Assembly (NCBI RefSeq): GCF_040782645.1
Contig: NZ_CP160403.1
Location: 7,413,001 to 7,477,000 of the forward strand
Direction: 5' to 3'
Length of the DNA: 64,000 bases
Source: Streptomyces sp. HUAS ZL42
Lineage (GTDB): Bacteria > Actinomycetota > Actinomycetes > Streptomycetales > Streptomycetaceae
Below the pieces are notes generated by a model that made no database searches, was not told where the DNA came from, and saw nothing but the letters and a program-made list of their open reading frames with translations. Below are positions 41,844 to 52,447 of this stretch, one piece after another. A program made the position numbers and the translations under genes. Each line of letters opens with the position of its first letter. Within the stretch, counting starts at the first letter, position 1.

Positions 41844-42679
41844 ACGCGGTCAGGCGCGGCCTGGGCAACGGGCTGGTGCAGGCCTTCCTGGTGGTGGTCG
41901 GCCTGATCTGGCTGACCCCGCTGGCGGGGCTGTTCCTGTCCTCGATGCGGTCGGCCGAGGAGGCCGTGACGGGCGGCTGGTGGACGGTGTTCACCAGTCC
42001 CGGCCAGTTGTCCTTCGACAACTACTCGGCGCTGCTGAAGAACGCCGGTATCACGCAGTCCTTCTGGAACACCGTGCTGATCTCCGTCCCGGCGACCACG
42101 CTGGTCGTGGTGATCGCGGCGCTCGCCGGATACGCCTTCGCCTGGCTGGAGTTCCCGCTGCGGGAGCCGTTGTTCCTGCTGGTGGTGGCGCTGCTGGTGG
42201 TGCCCGTGCAGATCGGGCTGCTGCCGGTGGCCAAACTTTTTGGCCAACTGGGGCTGTTCGGCACGATTCCGGGGGTCGTGCTCTTCCACGTCGCCTACGG
42301 GCTGCCGTTCGCGGTGTTCCTGCTGCGCAACTACTTCGCCGAGATGCCGAAGGAGATGCTGGAGGCGGCGCGGATGGACGGAGGCAGCGAGTGGCGCATC
42401 TTCACGCGGCTCGTGCTGCCCGTGGGGCGGCCCGCGATCGCCAGCCTCGCCATCTTCCAGTTCCTGTGGGTGTGGAACGACATGCTGGTCGCGTTGCTGT
42501 TCGCCGACAGCTCGTCGCAGCCGCTGACGGTCCAACTGCAGTCGCAGATACGTCAGTTCGGCAGCAACATCGATGTGCTCGCGCCGGGGGCGTTCCTGTC
42601 GCTGATCGTGCCGGTGGTCGTGTTCTTCGCGTTCCAGCGGCACTTTGTGCAGGGGGTGATGGCGGGGTCGGTCAAGTGA
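41840..42679 (+). CDS. Sugar ABC importer permease (MalG-like)
   Basis: A 279-residue permease of the usual length, with six hydrophobic segments and the EAA loop EAARMDGGSEWRIFTRLVLPVGRP near residue 174. It overlaps the first permease by 4 bp (ATGA) and closes the importer operon. The C-terminus FAFQRHFVQGVMAGSVK is typical of the family. Confidence 0.94.
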   Translation: MNAVRRGLGNGLVQAFLVVVGLIWLTPLAGLFLSSMRSAEEAVTGGWWTVFTSPGQLSFDNYSALLKNAGITQSFWNTVLISVPATTLVVVIAALAGYAFAWLEFPLREPLFLLVVALLVVPVQIGLLPVAKLFGQLGLFGTIPGVVLFHVAYGLPFAVFLLRNYFAEMPKEMLEAARMDGGSEWRIFTRLVLPVGRPAIASLAIFQFLWVWNDMLVALLFADSSSQPLTVQLQSQIRQFGSNIDVLAPGAFLSLIVPVVVFFAFQRHFVQGVMAGSVK

Positions 42680-42837
42680 GCTCGGCTCCTTCGCCCCACG
42701 CCGCCAGGGGGCTCCGCCGTTGGGTGGTGGGTGGGCGAGGCGGGGTCGAAGGGACGGGGCCCCTGGGGATGGGGCGGGGCCCTGGGGAAGGGACTGGTAG
42801 GGGCGGCGGGGGCGAAAAGCCCACCGCCGCCCCCAAC

Positions 42838-43620
42838 TCACGGCGAAGCCGGCGGATACAGGGACCGCGGCAGCTGCGATGCCGCCGCCGCGTCCAGTAG
42901 CCACAGCGTGCGGGCCCGGCCACGCGCCCCCGCCGCAGGCGCCTGGACCTCACCCGCCCCCGACAGCGCGATCGCCACCGCCTGCGCCTTGTCCTCGCCT
43001 GCCGCCAGCAGCCACACCTCACGCGCCGCCCGGATCGCCGGCAGCGTGAGACTCACCCGGGTCGGCGGCGGCTTCGGCGCGCCGTGCACACCGACCACCG
43101 TGCGCTCGGTCTCGTACAGCGCCGGCAGCTCCGGGAAGAGCGAGGCCACGTGCGTGTCCGGCCCGACGCCCAGCATCAGCACGTCGAACGTGGGCACCGC
43201 GCCATGGTTCTCCGGCCCCGCCGCCCGCGCCAGCTCCTCCGCGTAGGCGGCAGCCGCCGCTTCCACGTCGGCGCCGTACGGCCCGTCCGACGCGGGCATC
43301 GCGTGCACCCGCTTCGGGTCCAGCGGCACCGCGTCGAGCAGCGCCTCGCGCGCCTGGCTGACATTGCGGTCGGGATCGCCCTCGGGCAGGAACCGCTCGT
43401 CGCCCCACCACAGGTCCAGCCGGCCCCAGTCGACGGCGTCCCGGGCGGGAGCGGCCGCCAGCGCGGCCAGCAGGCCGTTGCCGTTGCGGCCGCCCGTGAG
43501 GACCACGGACGCATGGCCCCGGGAGGCCTGCGCGTCCACGATCTTCGTGATCAGCCGGGCCGCCGCGGCCTGGGCCATCAGCTCCTTGTCGCGGTGCACG
43601 ACCAGCTGGGGAGCGCTCAC
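42838..43620 (-). CDS. pgl: 6-phosphogluconolactonase
   Basis: Second step of the oxidative pentose phosphate pathway, hydrolysing 6-phosphogluconolactone; 260 residues. DevB/Pgl-type signatures: VVLTGGRNGNGLLAALA, DLWWGDERFLPEGDPDRNVSQAREALL, DVLMLGVGPDTHVASLFP and RVSLTLPAIRAAREVWLLAAGEDKA. The GTG start overlaps the opcA stop (GTGA). It is the last gene of tkt-tal-zwf-opcA-pgl. Confidence 0.95.
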   Translation of the reverse strand: MSAPQLVVHRDKELMAQAAAARLITKIVDAQASRGHASVVLTGGRNGNGLLAALAAAPARDAVDWGRLDLWWGDERFLPEGDPDRNVSQAREALLDAVPLDPKRVHAMPASDGPYGADVEAAAAAYAEELARAAGPENHGAVPTFDVLMLGVGPDTHVASLFPELPALYETERTVVGVHGAPKPPPTRVSLTLPAIRAAREVWLLAAGEDKAQAVAIALSGAGEVQAPAAGARGRARTLWLLDAAAASQLPRSLYPPASP

Positions 43621-44702
43621 TTGGCGGCCGCCTTCTTCACCGGGGCCTGCGCCGTCGCTTCCTTCGCGGGTGCTTCAGCAGCTGCCTCGCCGGGAGTGGG
43701 GACCGCTTCTCCTTTGGCCGGCGCATCCTCCTGCGCCGGAGGCTCGGAGACCGTCACCGCGTCGGGCACCGGCAGCGACGCGCTCAGCCGCTCCACCCCG
43801 AACCGCAGCGCCGAGGCGTACGTGTCGTCCGGGTCCAGCCGCCGCAGCTCCTCCGCGATCAGCTCGGCCGTCTCACGGCGCTTGAGCGCCACCGCACGGT
43901 CGGGCTGGCCCTTGATGGACAGCGTGGCCAGCGAACCGTCGGCGCGGTCCAGGACGATCGGCCCGCAGCTGGTGTCCATACGGACCGCCGTCAGGCCCGG
44001 ACCCGACGACAGCGAGCGCCGCACCGGCACGTCCAGCCGGTCCGCGAGCCACATCGCGAGCAGCTCACAGCTCGGGTTGAACTCCTCGCCCTCCACCTCG
44101 ACGGCCTTCACCTCGCAGGTGACCTGGTCCAGGGCCGCGGCCAGCATCGAACGCCAGGGCGTGATGCGGGTCCACGACAGGTCCGTGTCCCCCGGCGTGT
44201 AGGTGTCGGCGCGGGCGCCGAGCTCCCGTACCGGCTGCTCGGAGGCGTAGGTGTCGGTGACGCGGCGCTGGGCCAGCGCGCCCAGCGGGTCGGCCGCCGG
44301 GTCGAGCGGCGCGTTCACCGGCCACCAGACGACGACCGGCGCGTCCGGCAGCAGCAGCGGCAGCACGACCGACTGTGCGTGGTCGACCACCTCGCCGTAC
44401 AGCCGCAGCACCACCGTCTCGCCGGTGCCCGCGTCCGCGCCCACCCGCACCTCGGCGTCCAGGCGGGACCGGGTGCGGTCACGGGGGGTGCGCGAGACGC
44501 GCCTGATGACGACGAGGGTGCGCGAGGGGTGCTCGTGCGAGGCGTCGTTCGCGGCCTTCAGGGCGTCGTACGCGTTCTCCTCGTCCGTGACGATGACCAG
44601 CGTGAGCACCATGCCCACGGCCGGCGTGCCGATCGCCCTCCGGCCCTGCACCAGGGCTTTGTTGATCTTGCTGGCCGTGGTGTCCGTGAGGTCTATCTTC
44701 AT
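43617..44702 (-). CDS. opcA: Glucose-6-phosphate dehydrogenase assembly protein OpcA
   Basis: OpcA is required for glucose-6-phosphate dehydrogenase activity in cyanobacteria and actinobacteria. This 361-residue protein starts MKIDLTDTTASKINKALVQGR and has the family segments VMLTLVIVTD-like, ASHEHPSRTLVVI, VVWWPVNAPLDPAADPLGALAQRRVTDTY, DLSWTRITPWRSMLAAALDQ and an Ala/Lys/Pro-rich C-terminal tail of about 50 residues. It overlaps zwf and pgl by 4 bp each, which fits a stoichiometric partner of Zwf. Confidence 0.95.
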   Translation of the reverse strand: MKIDLTDTTASKINKALVQGRRAIGTPAVGMVLTLVIVTDEENAYDALKAANDASHEHPSRTLVVIRRVSRTPRDRTRSRLDAEVRVGADAGTGETVVLRLYGEVVDHAQSVVLPLLLPDAPVVVWWPVNAPLDPAADPLGALAQRRVTDTYASEQPVRELGARADTYTPGDTDLSWTRITPWRSMLAAALDQVTCEVKAVEVEGEEFNPSCELLAMWLADRLDVPVRRSLSSGPGLTAVRMDTSCGPIVLDRADGSLATLSIKGQPDRAVALKRRETAELIAEELRRLDPDDTYASALRFGVERLSASLPVPDAVTVSEPPAQEDAPAKGEAVPTPGEAAAEAPAKEATAQAPVKKAAAK

Positions 44703-46237
44703 GGCCGGCGCCAGCTCCGTCCGTCTCGCTCGAGCATTTCGTCCGCCTCGACGGGACCCCAGGTGCCGGCCGGGTACTGAGCCGGCTTGCCGTGCTTGTC
44801 CCAGTACTGCTCGATCGGGTCGAGGATCTTCCAGGACAGCTCGACCTCCTCCGTGCGGGGGAAGAGGTTCGAGTCGCCGAGCAGCACGTCGAGGATCAGG
44901 CGCTCGTACGCCTCCGGGCTCGACTCCGTGAACGACTCGCCGTAGGCGAAGTCCATCGACACGTCCCGGATCTCCATCGAGGTGCCCGGCACCTTGGAAC
45001 CGAAGCGGACGGTGACGCCCTCGTCGGGCTGGACACGGATGACGATCGCGTTCTTGCCCAGCTCCTCCGTCGCCGTGTGGTCGAAGGGAGAGTGCGGGGC
45101 CCGCTGGAAGACCACCGCGATCTCGGTGACGCGGCGGCCGAGCCGCTTGCCGGTGCGCAGGTAGAACGGCACCCCGGCCCACCGCCGGTTGTCGATCGCC
45201 AGCTTGATCGCGGCGTACGTGTCGGTCTTCGAGTTGGCGTCGATGCCCTCCTCCTGGAGGTAACCGACCGCCTTCTCACCGCCCTGCCAGCCCTCCGCGT
45301 ACTGCCCCCGCACGGTGTCCCGGCCCAGGTCCTTCGGCAGCCTCACGCCGCCGAGCACCTTGGTCTTCTCGGCGGCCAGCGCGTCCGCGTCGAAGGAGGC
45401 CGGCTCCTCCATGGCCGTCAGGGCCATCAGCTGGAGCAGGTGGTTCTGGATGACGTCACGGGCGGCGCCGATGCCGTCGTAGTAGCCGGCGCGGCCGCCG
45501 ATGCCGATGTCCTCGGCCATGGTGATCTGCACATGGTCCACGAAGGACCGGTTCCAGATCGGCTCGAACATCGTGTTGGCGAAGCGCAGCGCCAGAATGT
45601 TCTGGACGGTCTCCTTGCCCAGGTAGTGGTCGATGCGGAAGACCTGGTCCGGGGCGAACACCTCGTGGACGATCGAGTTGAGCTCCTTCGCCGACTCCAG
45701 GTCGTGACCGAAGGGCTTCTCGATGACCGCGCGGCGCCAGGACTCCTTCGTCTGGTCCGCCAGACCGTGCTTCTTCAGCTGCTGGATGACCACCGGGAAG
45801 GAGCGTGGCGGCACCGACAGGTAGAAGGCGAAGTTGCCGCCCGTGCCCTGCGCCTTGTCCAGCTCCTCGATGGTGCCGCGCAGCCGCTCGAAGGCCTCGT
45901 CGTCGTCGAAGGTGCCCTGGACGAAGCGCATCCCCTGGATGAGCTGCTGCCAGACCTCCTCACGGAACGGCGTACGGGCGTGCTCCTTGACGGCGTCGTG
46001 GACCTCCTGCGCGAAGTCCTCGTGCTGCCACTCGCGGCGGGCGAAGCCGACCAGCGAGAAGCCCGGCGGCAGCAGACCCCGGTTCGCGAGGTCGTACACC
46101 GCGGGCATGAGCTTCTTTCGTGACAAATCGCCCGTGACGCCGAAGATGACCAGGCCCGACGGCCCCGCGATACGCGGGAGCCGTCGGTCGGCGGGGTCAC
46201 GGAGCGGGTTCGCCCCGGAACCGGCAAAAGGCGCCAA
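44699..46237 (-). CDS. zwf: Glucose-6-phosphate 1-dehydrogenase (TTG start)
   Basis: First and controlling step of the oxidative pentose phosphate pathway, NADP-dependent; 512 residues. Signatures: the nucleotide-binding FGVTGDLSRKKLMPAVYDLANRG, VIEKPFGHDLESAKELN, and the active-site RIDHYLGKETVQN. The start is TTG: it is the only initiation codon before MPAVYDL, and GGAGG lies about nine bases upstream within the tal stop region. The tal stop is only 4 bp away. Its activity probably needs OpcA, encoded next. Confidence 0.95.
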   Translation of the reverse strand: MAPFAGSGANPLRDPADRRLPRIAGPSGLVIFGVTGDLSRKKLMPAVYDLANRGLLPPGFSLVGFARREWQHEDFAQEVHDAVKEHARTPFREEVWQQLIQGMRFVQGTFDDDEAFERLRGTIEELDKAQGTGGNFAFYLSVPPRSFPVVIQQLKKHGLADQTKESWRRAVIEKPFGHDLESAKELNSIVHEVFAPDQVFRIDHYLGKETVQNILALRFANTMFEPIWNRSFVDHVQITMAEDIGIGGRAGYYDGIGAARDVIQNHLLQLMALTAMEEPASFDADALAAEKTKVLGGVRLPKDLGRDTVRGQYAEGWQGGEKAVGYLQEEGIDANSKTDTYAAIKLAIDNRRWAGVPFYLRTGKRLGRRVTEIAVVFQRAPHSPFDHTATEELGKNAIVIRVQPDEGVTVRFGSKVPGTSMEIRDVSMDFAYGESFTESSPEAYERLILDVLLGDSNLFPRTEEVELSWKILDPIEQYWDKHGKPAQYPAGTWGPVEADEMLERDGRSWRRP

Positions 46238-46241
46238 GATG

Positions 46242-47360
46242 TCAGCCCTCCGAGGGGGTGAGGCGCTTGAGTTCGGCCTCGGTCGACTTCAGGAGGTCGT
46301 TCCAGGACGCCTCGAACTTCTCGACGCCCTCGTCTTCCAGGAGCTGGACCACCTCGTCGTACGAGATCCCGCGCTCCTCGATCGCGTCGAGGTCGGCGCG
46401 GGCCTGCTCGTAGGTGGCGCGCACGGTGTCACCGGTGATCGAGCCGTGCTCCTCGGTGGCCAGCAGGGTGGCCTCCGGCATGGTGTTCACCGTGTTCGGC
46501 GCCACCAGCTCGTCGACGTACAGGGTGTCCTTGTACGCCGGGTCCTTCACTCCGGTGGAGGCCCACAGCGGACGCTGCTTGTGGGCGCCCGCGTTCTCCA
46601 GCGCGCTCCAGCGGTCCGAGGAGAAGAACTCCTCGTACGCCTGGTAGGCCAGGCGCGCGTTGGCGACGGCCGCCTTGCCCCGCAGGGCGGTGGCCGCGGG
46701 GGTGTCCTGGGCGTCGAGCCTCTTGTCGATCTCGGTGTCCACACGGGAGACGAAGAAGGACGCCACCGAACGGATCAGCGACAGGTCGAGACCGCGCTCC
46801 TTCGCCTTCTCGAGGCCGGACAGGTAGGCGTCCATGACCTCGCGGTAGCGCTCGAGCGAGAAGATCAGCGTGACGTTGACGCTGATGCCGAGGCCGATGA
46901 CCTCGGTGATCGCCGGGAGACCGGCCTTGGTCGCCGGAATCTTGATCAGCGTGTTCGGGCGGTCGACCAGCCAGGCCAGCTGCTTGGCCTCGGCGATCGT
47001 CGCCCGCGTGTTGTGCGCCAGACGCGGGTCGACCTCGATCGAGACCCGGCCGTCCTGGCCCTCGGTGGCGTCGAAGACCGGGCGCAGGATGTCGGCGGCG
47101 TCCCGGACGTCCGCCGTGGTGATCATGCGGACCGCCTCTTCCACGGTGACCTTGCGGGCGGCGAGGTCCGCGAGCTGCTGCTCGTAGCCGTCTCCGCTGC
47201 TGATGGCCTTCTGGAAGATCGTCGGGTTGGTGGTGACGCCCACGACGTGCTGCTGGTCGATCAGTTCGGCGAGGTTGCCGGACGTGATCCGCTTGCGCGA
47301 CAGGTCGTCCAGCCAGATCGCGACGCCTTCGTCGGAGAGGCGCTTGAGTGCGTCTGTCAT
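46242..47360 (-). CDS. tal: Transaldolase
   Basis: Transfers a dihydroxyacetone unit in the non-oxidative pentose phosphate pathway; 372 residues, the actinobacterial length. The Schiff-base Lys is in [12 protein letters not shown], with [14 protein letters not shown] near the N-terminus and [23 protein letters not shown] in the middle. It lies 32 bp after tkt in the same operon. Confidence 0.96.
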   Translation of the reverse strand: MTDALKRLSDEGVAIWLDDLSRKRITSGNLAELIDQQHVVGVTTNPTIFQKAISSGDGYEQQLADLAARKVTVEEAVRMITTADVRDAADILRPVFDATEGQDGRVSIEVDPRLAHNTRATIAEAKQLAWLVDRPNTLIKIPATKAGLPAITEVIGLGISVNVTLIFSLERYREVMDAYLSGLEKAKERGLDLSLIRSVASFFVSRVDTEIDKRLDAQDTPAATALRGKAAVANARLAYQAYEEFFSSDRWSALENAGAHKQRPLWASTGVKDPAYKDTLYVDELVAPNTVNTMPEATLLATEEHGSITGDTVRATYEQARADLDAIEERGISYDEVVQLLEDEGVEKFEASWNDLLKSTEAELKRLTPSEG

Positions 47361-47392
47361 GGAATTAATCTCCTACGTGTTGTATATGAGCG

Positions 47393-49495
47393 TCAGCGCT
47401 GGGCAGCGGCGATGGATTCCCGGGCCTTGGCGGCCACGTTCTCGGCAGTGAAGCCGAATTCGCGGAAGAGGACCTTGCCGTCGGCCGAAGCACCGAAGTG
47501 CTCCAGGGAAACGATGCGACCGGCGTCTCCCACGTACTTGTGCCAGGTGAGACCGATACCGGCCTCCACCGCGACGCGAGCCTTCACCGCGGGCGGCAGG
47601 ACGCTCTCCCGGTACCCCTGGTCCTGCTGCTCGAACCACTCCACGGACGGCATGGACACGACCCGCGTCGGCACCCCGTCGGCCTGGAGCTGCTCACGCG
47701 CCTCGACGGCGACGTGCACCTCGGAACCGGTGGCGATCAGGATGACCTGGGCGTCCGTGTTCTGCCCTTCGGGCCCTTCCGCCTCGAACAGGACGTAACC
47801 GCCCTTTGCCGCGTCCTCGTTGGGCTCGTACGTCGGCACACCCTGACGGGTGAGGGCGAGACCGTGCGGCTGCCCCTTGCCGAACTCCTTGGTGTAGCGC
47901 CCCAGGATCTCGCGCCATGCGATCGCCGTCTCGTTGGCGTCCGCCGGGCGGACCACGTTCAGGCCCGGGATCGCACGCAGCGAGGCCAGGTGCTCGATGG
48001 GCTGGTGGGTGGGGCCGTCCTCGCCCAGGCCGATGGAGTCGTGCGTCCACACGTACGTCACCGGCAGGTGCATCAGGGCCGACAGGCGCACCGCGTTGCG
48101 CATGTAGTCGGAGAAGACGAGGAACGTGCCGCCGTAGATACGGGTGTTGCCGTGCAGCGCGATGCCGTTCATCTCCGCGGCCATCGCGTGCTCGCGGATG
48201 CCGAAGTGGATCGTGCGGCCGTAGGGGTCCGCCTCCGCGAGCGGGTTGTCCGCCGGGAGGAACGACGACGTGTTGTCGATCGTGGTGTTGTTCGAGCCGG
48301 CGAGGTCGGCGGAGCCGCCCCACAGTTCGGGGATGACGGCGCCGAGCGCCTGCAGCACCTTGCCGGACGCGGCACGCGTGGCGACGCCCTTGCCGGGCTC
48401 GAAGACCGGGAGCTTCTCCTCCCAGCCGGCCGGCAGCTCACCCGCGGCGATGCGGTCGAACTCGGCGGCGCGCTCGGGGTTGTTGTCCCGCCACAGCTGG
48501 AAGGACTTCTCCCACTGCGCCTTCGCCTCGGCACCGCGCTCCAGCGCCTTGCGGGTGTGGCCGATGACCTCGTCCGTGACCTCGAAGGTCTGCTCGGGAT
48601 CGAAGCCCAGGACACGCTTGGTGGCCGCGACCTCGTCCTCGCCCAGCGCCGAGCCGTGCGCGGCCTCGGTGTTCTGCGCGTTCGGAGCCGGCCAGGCGAT
48701 GATCGAACGCATCGCGATGAAGGACGGCTTGTCCGTCACCTGCTTCGCGGCCTCGATCGCGTGGTAGATCGCGTGCGGGTCGAGGTCGCCGTCCGGCTTC
48801 GGAGCGACTCGCTGCACATGCCAGCCGTAGGCCTCGTAGCGCAGAGCGGTGTCCTCGGAGACGGCCGTCTCGGTGTCGCCCTCGATCGAGATGTGGTTGT
48901 CGTCCCACAGCAGGACCAGATTGCCGAGCTTCTGGTGACCGGCCAGCGAGGACGCCTCGGCGGAGATGCCCTCCTGCAGACAGCCGTCACCGGCGACGAC
49001 GTACACGAAGTGGTCGAAGGGGGACTCGCCCTGCGCCGCGTCCGGGTCGAACAGACCGCGCTCGTAGCGGGCGGCCATCGCCATGCCCACGGCGTTGGCG
49101 ACCCCCTGGCCGAGCGGACCGGTCGTGGTCTCCACACCCTTGGTGTGCCCGTACTCCGGGTGACCCGGGGTCTTCGAACCCCACGTCCGAAACGCCTTCA
49201 GATCGTCCAGCTCCAGACCGAACCCGGCCAGGTAGAGCTGCGTGTACAGGGTCAGGGACGAGTGGCCGGCGGACAGCACGAAGCGGTCACGCCCGACCCA
49301 GTCCGGGTCCGCCGGGTCGTGCCGCATCACCTTCTGGAAGAGGGTGTACGCGGCAGGCGCCAGGCTCATCGCCGTACCGGGATGGCCGTTACCGACCCTC
49401 TGTACGGCATCGGCGGCCAGGACACGGGCAGTGTCCACGGCCCGCTGATCCAACTCGGTCCACTCGAGGTCTGTGGTGGTCGGCTTGGTGCTCAC
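47393..49495 (-). CDS. tkt: Transketolase
   Basis: Thiamine diphosphate-dependent transfer of two-carbon units; 700 residues. Signatures: ANALMS-type [32 protein letters not shown], thiamine motif [18 protein letters not shown]...[12 protein letters not shown], and the pyrimidine-domain [28 protein letters not shown] and [16 protein letters not shown]. It is the first gene of the pentose phosphate operon. The GTG start was chosen from alignment with the family N-terminus ([17 protein letters not shown]). Confidence 0.97.
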   Translation of the reverse strand: MSTKPTTTDLEWTELDQRAVDTARVLAADAVQRVGNGHPGTAMSLAPAAYTLFQKVMRHDPADPDWVGRDRFVLSAGHSSLTLYTQLYLAGFGLELDDLKAFRTWGSKTPGHPEYGHTKGVETTTGPLGQGVANAVGMAMAARYERGLFDPDAAQGESPFDHFVYVVAGDGCLQEGISAEASSLAGHQKLGNLVLLWDDNHISIEGDTETAVSEDTALRYEAYGWHVQRVAPKPDGDLDPHAIYHAIEAAKQVTDKPSFIAMRSIIAWPAPNAQNTEAAHGSALGEDEVAATKRVLGFDPEQTFEVTDEVIGHTRKALERGAEAKAQWEKSFQLWRDNNPERAAEFDRIAAGELPAGWEEKLPVFEPGKGVATRAASGKVLQALGAVIPELWGGSADLAGSNNTTIDNTSSFLPADNPLAEADPYGRTIHFGIREHAMAAEMNGIALHGNTRIYGGTFLVFSDYMRNAVRLSALMHLPVTYVWTHDSIGLGEDGPTHQPIEHLASLRAIPGLNVVRPADANETAIAWREILGRYTKEFGKGQPHGLALTRQGVPTYEPNEDAAKGGYVLFEAEGPEGQNTDAQVILIATGSEVHVAVEAREQLQADGVPTRVVSMPSVEWFEQQDQGYRESVLPPAVKARVAVEAGIGLTWHKYVGDAGRIVSLEHFGASADGKVLFREFGFTAENVAAKARESIAAAQR

Positions 49496-49836
49496 CCTGG
49501 GTCAGGGCTCCTCTCCACATGTCACACATGTCGAAATGCCGGTGCACGCGGCGCCCACCGGCCGTGGTCGAGCCTACCCCCGTAAGAACGTGCATTTTTT
49601 CGAGTCATTCCAGACTGCCGGGACTCGCGGGGATCCGCCTCCCGACTGGTCAAGGTCGCATTCGGCAAGTGAATACGGAGCCGCTCGTACGAGTGCTCAA
49701 CAGAGTGCCCGAGAGCTCTTCCGCGGGGGTGACTCAACACGACCCCACCCCCGCGAATATCCGGGTCTGGGCAACGTCTACAGTGGCGTGGTACGCGCGA
49801 GCCTTTGCCGGGACATCACAGGGGAGGCTTGCTGGG
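49496..49836. other. 341-bp divergent intergenic region between tkt and ctaB
   Basis: It must hold the promoters of the tkt operon (leftward) and ctaB (rightward). Visible structure is slight: CGCGGGGG (49722-49729) pairs with CCCCCGCG (49748-49755), and CTCGTACGAG is a short palindrome near 49684. TAGGCT read leftward near 49571 could be a -10 box, but no good -35 accompanies it. No gene is seen. Confidence 0.5.
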
Positions 49837-50805
49837 ATGTCTCTGTCAGGGGTGTGCGTGACGGCCGTCGAATCCCGTCCAGCGGGGGTGCTCGGTGCGA
49901 GCCAGAGCCCGAGCCACCGGCCGTTCGGGGCCCGTGTCAAGGCTTTCGTGGCTCTGACCAAGCCGCGGATCATCGAGCTGCTGCTGATCACCACAGTTCC
50001 GGTGATGTTCCTCGCGCAGCAGGGCGTACCCGACCTCGGCCTTGTGCTCCTGACCTGCATCGGCGGCTACCTCTCGGCGGGCGGCGCCAACGCGCTGAAC
50101 ATGTACATCGACCGTGACATCGACGCGCTGATGGACCGCACCTCGCAGCGCCCGCTGGTCACCGGCATGGTCAGCCCGCGTGAGTGCCTGGCCTTCGGCA
50201 TCACCCTCGCCGTCGTCTCGACGCTTCTGTTCGGTCTCGCCGTCAACTGGCTGTCCGCCTGGCTGTCGCTCGGAGCGCTCCTCTTCTACGTCGTCGTCTA
50301 CACGATGATCCTCAAGCGCCGTACGTCGCAGAACATCGTGTGGGGCGGCATCGCGGGCTGTATGCCGGTGCTCATCGGCTGGTCGGCGGTGACGAACTCG
50401 ATCTCCTGGGCCCCGGTCGTCCTCTTCATGGTCATCTTCTTCTGGACGCCGCCGCACTACTGGCCGCTGTCCATGAAGGTGCGGGAGGACTACGCGCGCG
50501 TGGGCGTGCCGATGCTGCCGGTCATCGCCTCCAACAAGGTCGTCGCCAAGCAGATCGTGCTCTACAGCTGGGTGATGGTCGCGGTCTCCCTGCTGCTGAC
50601 CCCGCTCGGCTACACCGGCTGGTTCTACACCGTGGTCGCCCTGGCGGCCGGCGGCTGGTGGCTGTGGGAGGCGCACGCACTCCAGAACCGCGCGAAGGCC
50701 GAGGTGACGGGCGCGAAGCTGAAGGAGATGCGGCTGTTCCACTGGTCCATCACCTACGTGTCGCTGCTGTTCGTCGCCGTCGCGGTGGACCCCTTCCTGC
50801 GCTGA
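49837..50805 (+). CDS. ctaB: Protohaem IX farnesyltransferase (haem O synthase)
   Basis: Adds a farnesyl group to haem b, giving haem O for the aa3 oxidase. A polytopic UbiA-superfamily prenyltransferase of 322 residues. The Asp-rich motif [23 protein letters not shown] binds the prenyl diphosphate, and [29 protein letters not shown] and [28 protein letters not shown] are family signatures. The ATG at 49837 has GGGAGG nine bases upstream; GTG at 49858, giving [10 protein letters not shown], is an alternative. ctaA lies 1.6 kb away, convergent. Confidence 0.94.
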   Translation: MSLSGVCVTAVESRPAGVLGASQSPSHRPFGARVKAFVALTKPRIIELLLITTVPVMFLAQQGVPDLGLVLLTCIGGYLSAGGANALNMYIDRDIDALMDRTSQRPLVTGMVSPRECLAFGITLAVVSTLLFGLAVNWLSAWLSLGALLFYVVVYTMILKRRTSQNIVWGGIAGCMPVLIGWSAVTNSISWAPVVLFMVIFFWTPPHYWPLSMKVREDYARVGVPMLPVIASNKVVAKQIVLYSWVMVAVSLLLTPLGYTGWFYTVVALAAGGWWLWEAHALQNRAKAEVTGAKLKEMRLFHWSITYVSLLFVAVAVDPFLR

Positions 50806-50815
50806 TCTCCTCAGG

Positions 50816-50857
50816 GACGGGCGGGGTGCGTGGTCAAGGCCACGCACCCCGCCCGTC
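50816..50857 (+). terminator. ctaB terminator
   Basis: GACGGGCGGGGTGCGTGG (50816-50833) pairs perfectly with CCACGCACCCCGCCCGTC (50840-50857), an 18-bp stem with a 6-base loop, 11 bp after the ctaB stop. Confidence 0.85.
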
Positions 50858-50891
50858 GCCGTTTGATCTACCCGTCGGTAGCATCCTGACC

Positions 50892-51224
50892 ATGGCAGAC
50901 ACGCAGCAGGTTGACGCGAAGGCCGAGCGCAAGGTGGCCCGCCTCGCCAAGCAGATCGACGCCTTCTCCAAGGCACACGGCGGTGCCGAGGGCCAGGTCG
51001 CGTACATAGGGGAGCGGGGCGCCCGCATCGTCCTCGTGGGCGAGGACGGCGGCTGGGGCGACCTGGTGGCCCCCTCGTACGCGATCGCCGAGAAGGCGGT
51101 GGAGAAGTCGGGGATCACCGTCCACGAGTCGTTCGACGGCGAGTTCGCGGCGAAGGTGAGGACGGGCCCGTACGAGTGGACGAGGATGGCCGGAATTCAG
51201 GTCGGCGGACCGAGCAACGGCTGA
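50892..51224 (+). CDS. Small conserved protein, function unknown
   Basis: A 110-residue hydrophilic protein: a charged helical N-terminus (DAKAERKVARLAKQIDAFSKAHGG), then short strands (GQVAYIGERGARIVLVGEDGGWGDLVAP) and a helix-strand end (AIAEKAVEKSGITVHESFDGEFAAKVRTGPYEWTRMAG in pieces). The codon pattern is normal for the window. I do not recognise a family. It sits between ctaB and an amidohydrolase with its own spacing on both sides. Confidence 0.75.
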   Translation: MADTQQVDAKAERKVARLAKQIDAFSKAHGGAEGQVAYIGERGARIVLVGEDGGWGDLVAPSYAIAEKAVEKSGITVHESFDGEFAAKVRTGPYEWTRMAGIQVGGPSNG

Positions 51225-51333
51225 ACAACGTGGCTGAGGGGCGGGGGCTGTATCGATATGCGGCTCCGCCGCGACCTGAAACCCCGTTCACCCGTTAGCC
51301 CCCGTGAGGACGAAGTCAACACGGGGAGCCCGG

Positions 51334-52440
51334 ATGATCGAAACGCCGTCCCTCGTGGACCAGTACTGCCACGGAGTGCTCCGTACAGAGCTGGGCCTCG
51401 GCACCTTCGAGGCCCAGCTGGCCCGCACCGAGGGCCCGCCCGCCCCCGGTACGACGCTCTTCGACACGCAGACGGGGTTCGCCGTACGTCGCTGGTGCCC
51501 CCCGCTCCTCGGCCTGGAACCGCACTGCGCACCCGCCCGCTATCTCGCCCGGCGTCGTGAACTCGGCGTACTCGAAGCGGGCCGCAGACTGCTGCGCGGC
51601 AGCGGCATCACGACGTACCTGGTCGACACGGGCCTGCCCGGCGATCTCACCGGACCGACCGAGCTGGCCTCCGCGGGCGACGCCGCCGCCCACGAGATCG
51701 TGCGCCTGGAACTCCTCGCCGAGCAGGTCGCCGACACCTCGGGCACCGTCGAGTCCTTCCTCGCCAACCTCGCCGAGTCGGTGCACGGCGCCGCCGCGAA
51801 CGCCGTGGCCTTCACCTCCGTCGCGGGCGTGCGGCACGGCCTCGCGATCGCGCCCGAGCCGCCCGGACCGGGGGAGGTGCGGGGTGCGGCCGGCCGCTGG
51901 CTGGCGGGGCGCAGGGTGGGCGGAGAGCTGAGCGACCCGGTGCTCCTGCGGCACCTGCTGTGGATCGCGGTGGCCTCGGGGCTGCCCCTGCAACTGCACG
52001 CCGGTCTGGGGGAGCCCGGCCAGCGCATCGACCGTACGGACCCTGTCCTGCTCACGGACTTCGTCCGGGCGACCGCCGGTCTCGGCACGGACCTGGTCCT
52101 GCTGCACGGCTACCCGTACCACCGCCACGCCGCCCACCTGGCCGGCGTCTTCCCGCACGTCTACGCCGACTCGGGCGCCGCGCTCGTACGGACCGGCGCC
52201 CGGGCCGCGACCGTACTCGCCGAAATCCTGGAGCTGGCCCCCTTCGGCAAGATCCTCTTCTCCAGCGGGGCACAGGGGCTGCCCGAGCTGCACGTGGTGG
52301 GCGCACGCCTGTTCCGCGAGGCGCTCGGCAGAGTGCTGGGCGGGTGGGTCGCCGACGGGGCGTGGTCGCTGGAGGACGCGCAGCGGGTGGCGGAGATGGT
52401 CGCGGCCGGGAACGCGCGCCGCGTCTACGGACTGGTGTGA
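51334..52440 (+). CDS. Amidohydrolase-family protein
   Basis: A 368-residue protein with a TIM-barrel amidohydrolase pattern: an early VDQYCHGVL where a His would be a metal ligand, then LPLQLHAGLGEPGQRI (His), DLVLLHGYPYHRHAAHLAGVFPHVYADSG and KILFSSGAQGLPELHVVGARLFREALG (final part with Ser in place of the usual Asp). It resembles the amidohydrolase_2 proteins related to glutamine synthetase accessory enzymes. The ATG has GGGGAG eight bases upstream. Substrate unknown. Confidence 0.8.
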   Translation: MIETPSLVDQYCHGVLRTELGLGTFEAQLARTEGPPAPGTTLFDTQTGFAVRRWCPPLLGLEPHCAPARYLARRRELGVLEAGRRLLRGSGITTYLVDTGLPGDLTGPTELASAGDAAAHEIVRLELLAEQVADTSGTVESFLANLAESVHGAAANAVAFTSVAGVRHGLAIAPEPPGPGEVRGAAGRWLAGRRVGGELSDPVLLRHLLWIAVASGLPLQLHAGLGEPGQRIDRTDPVLLTDFVRATAGLGTDLVLLHGYPYHRHAAHLAGVFPHVYADSGAALVRTGARAATVLAEILELAPFGKILFSSGAQGLPELHVVGARLFREALGRVLGGWVADGAWSLEDAQRVAEMVAAGNARRVYGLV

Positions 52441-52447
52441 GGCGGGT

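Noticed and set aside
42680..42837. G-rich stretch after the sugar permease, considered as a gene or RNA element
   Set aside because: Only 158 bp, low complexity, no clear hairpin or frame. I see nothing supportable.
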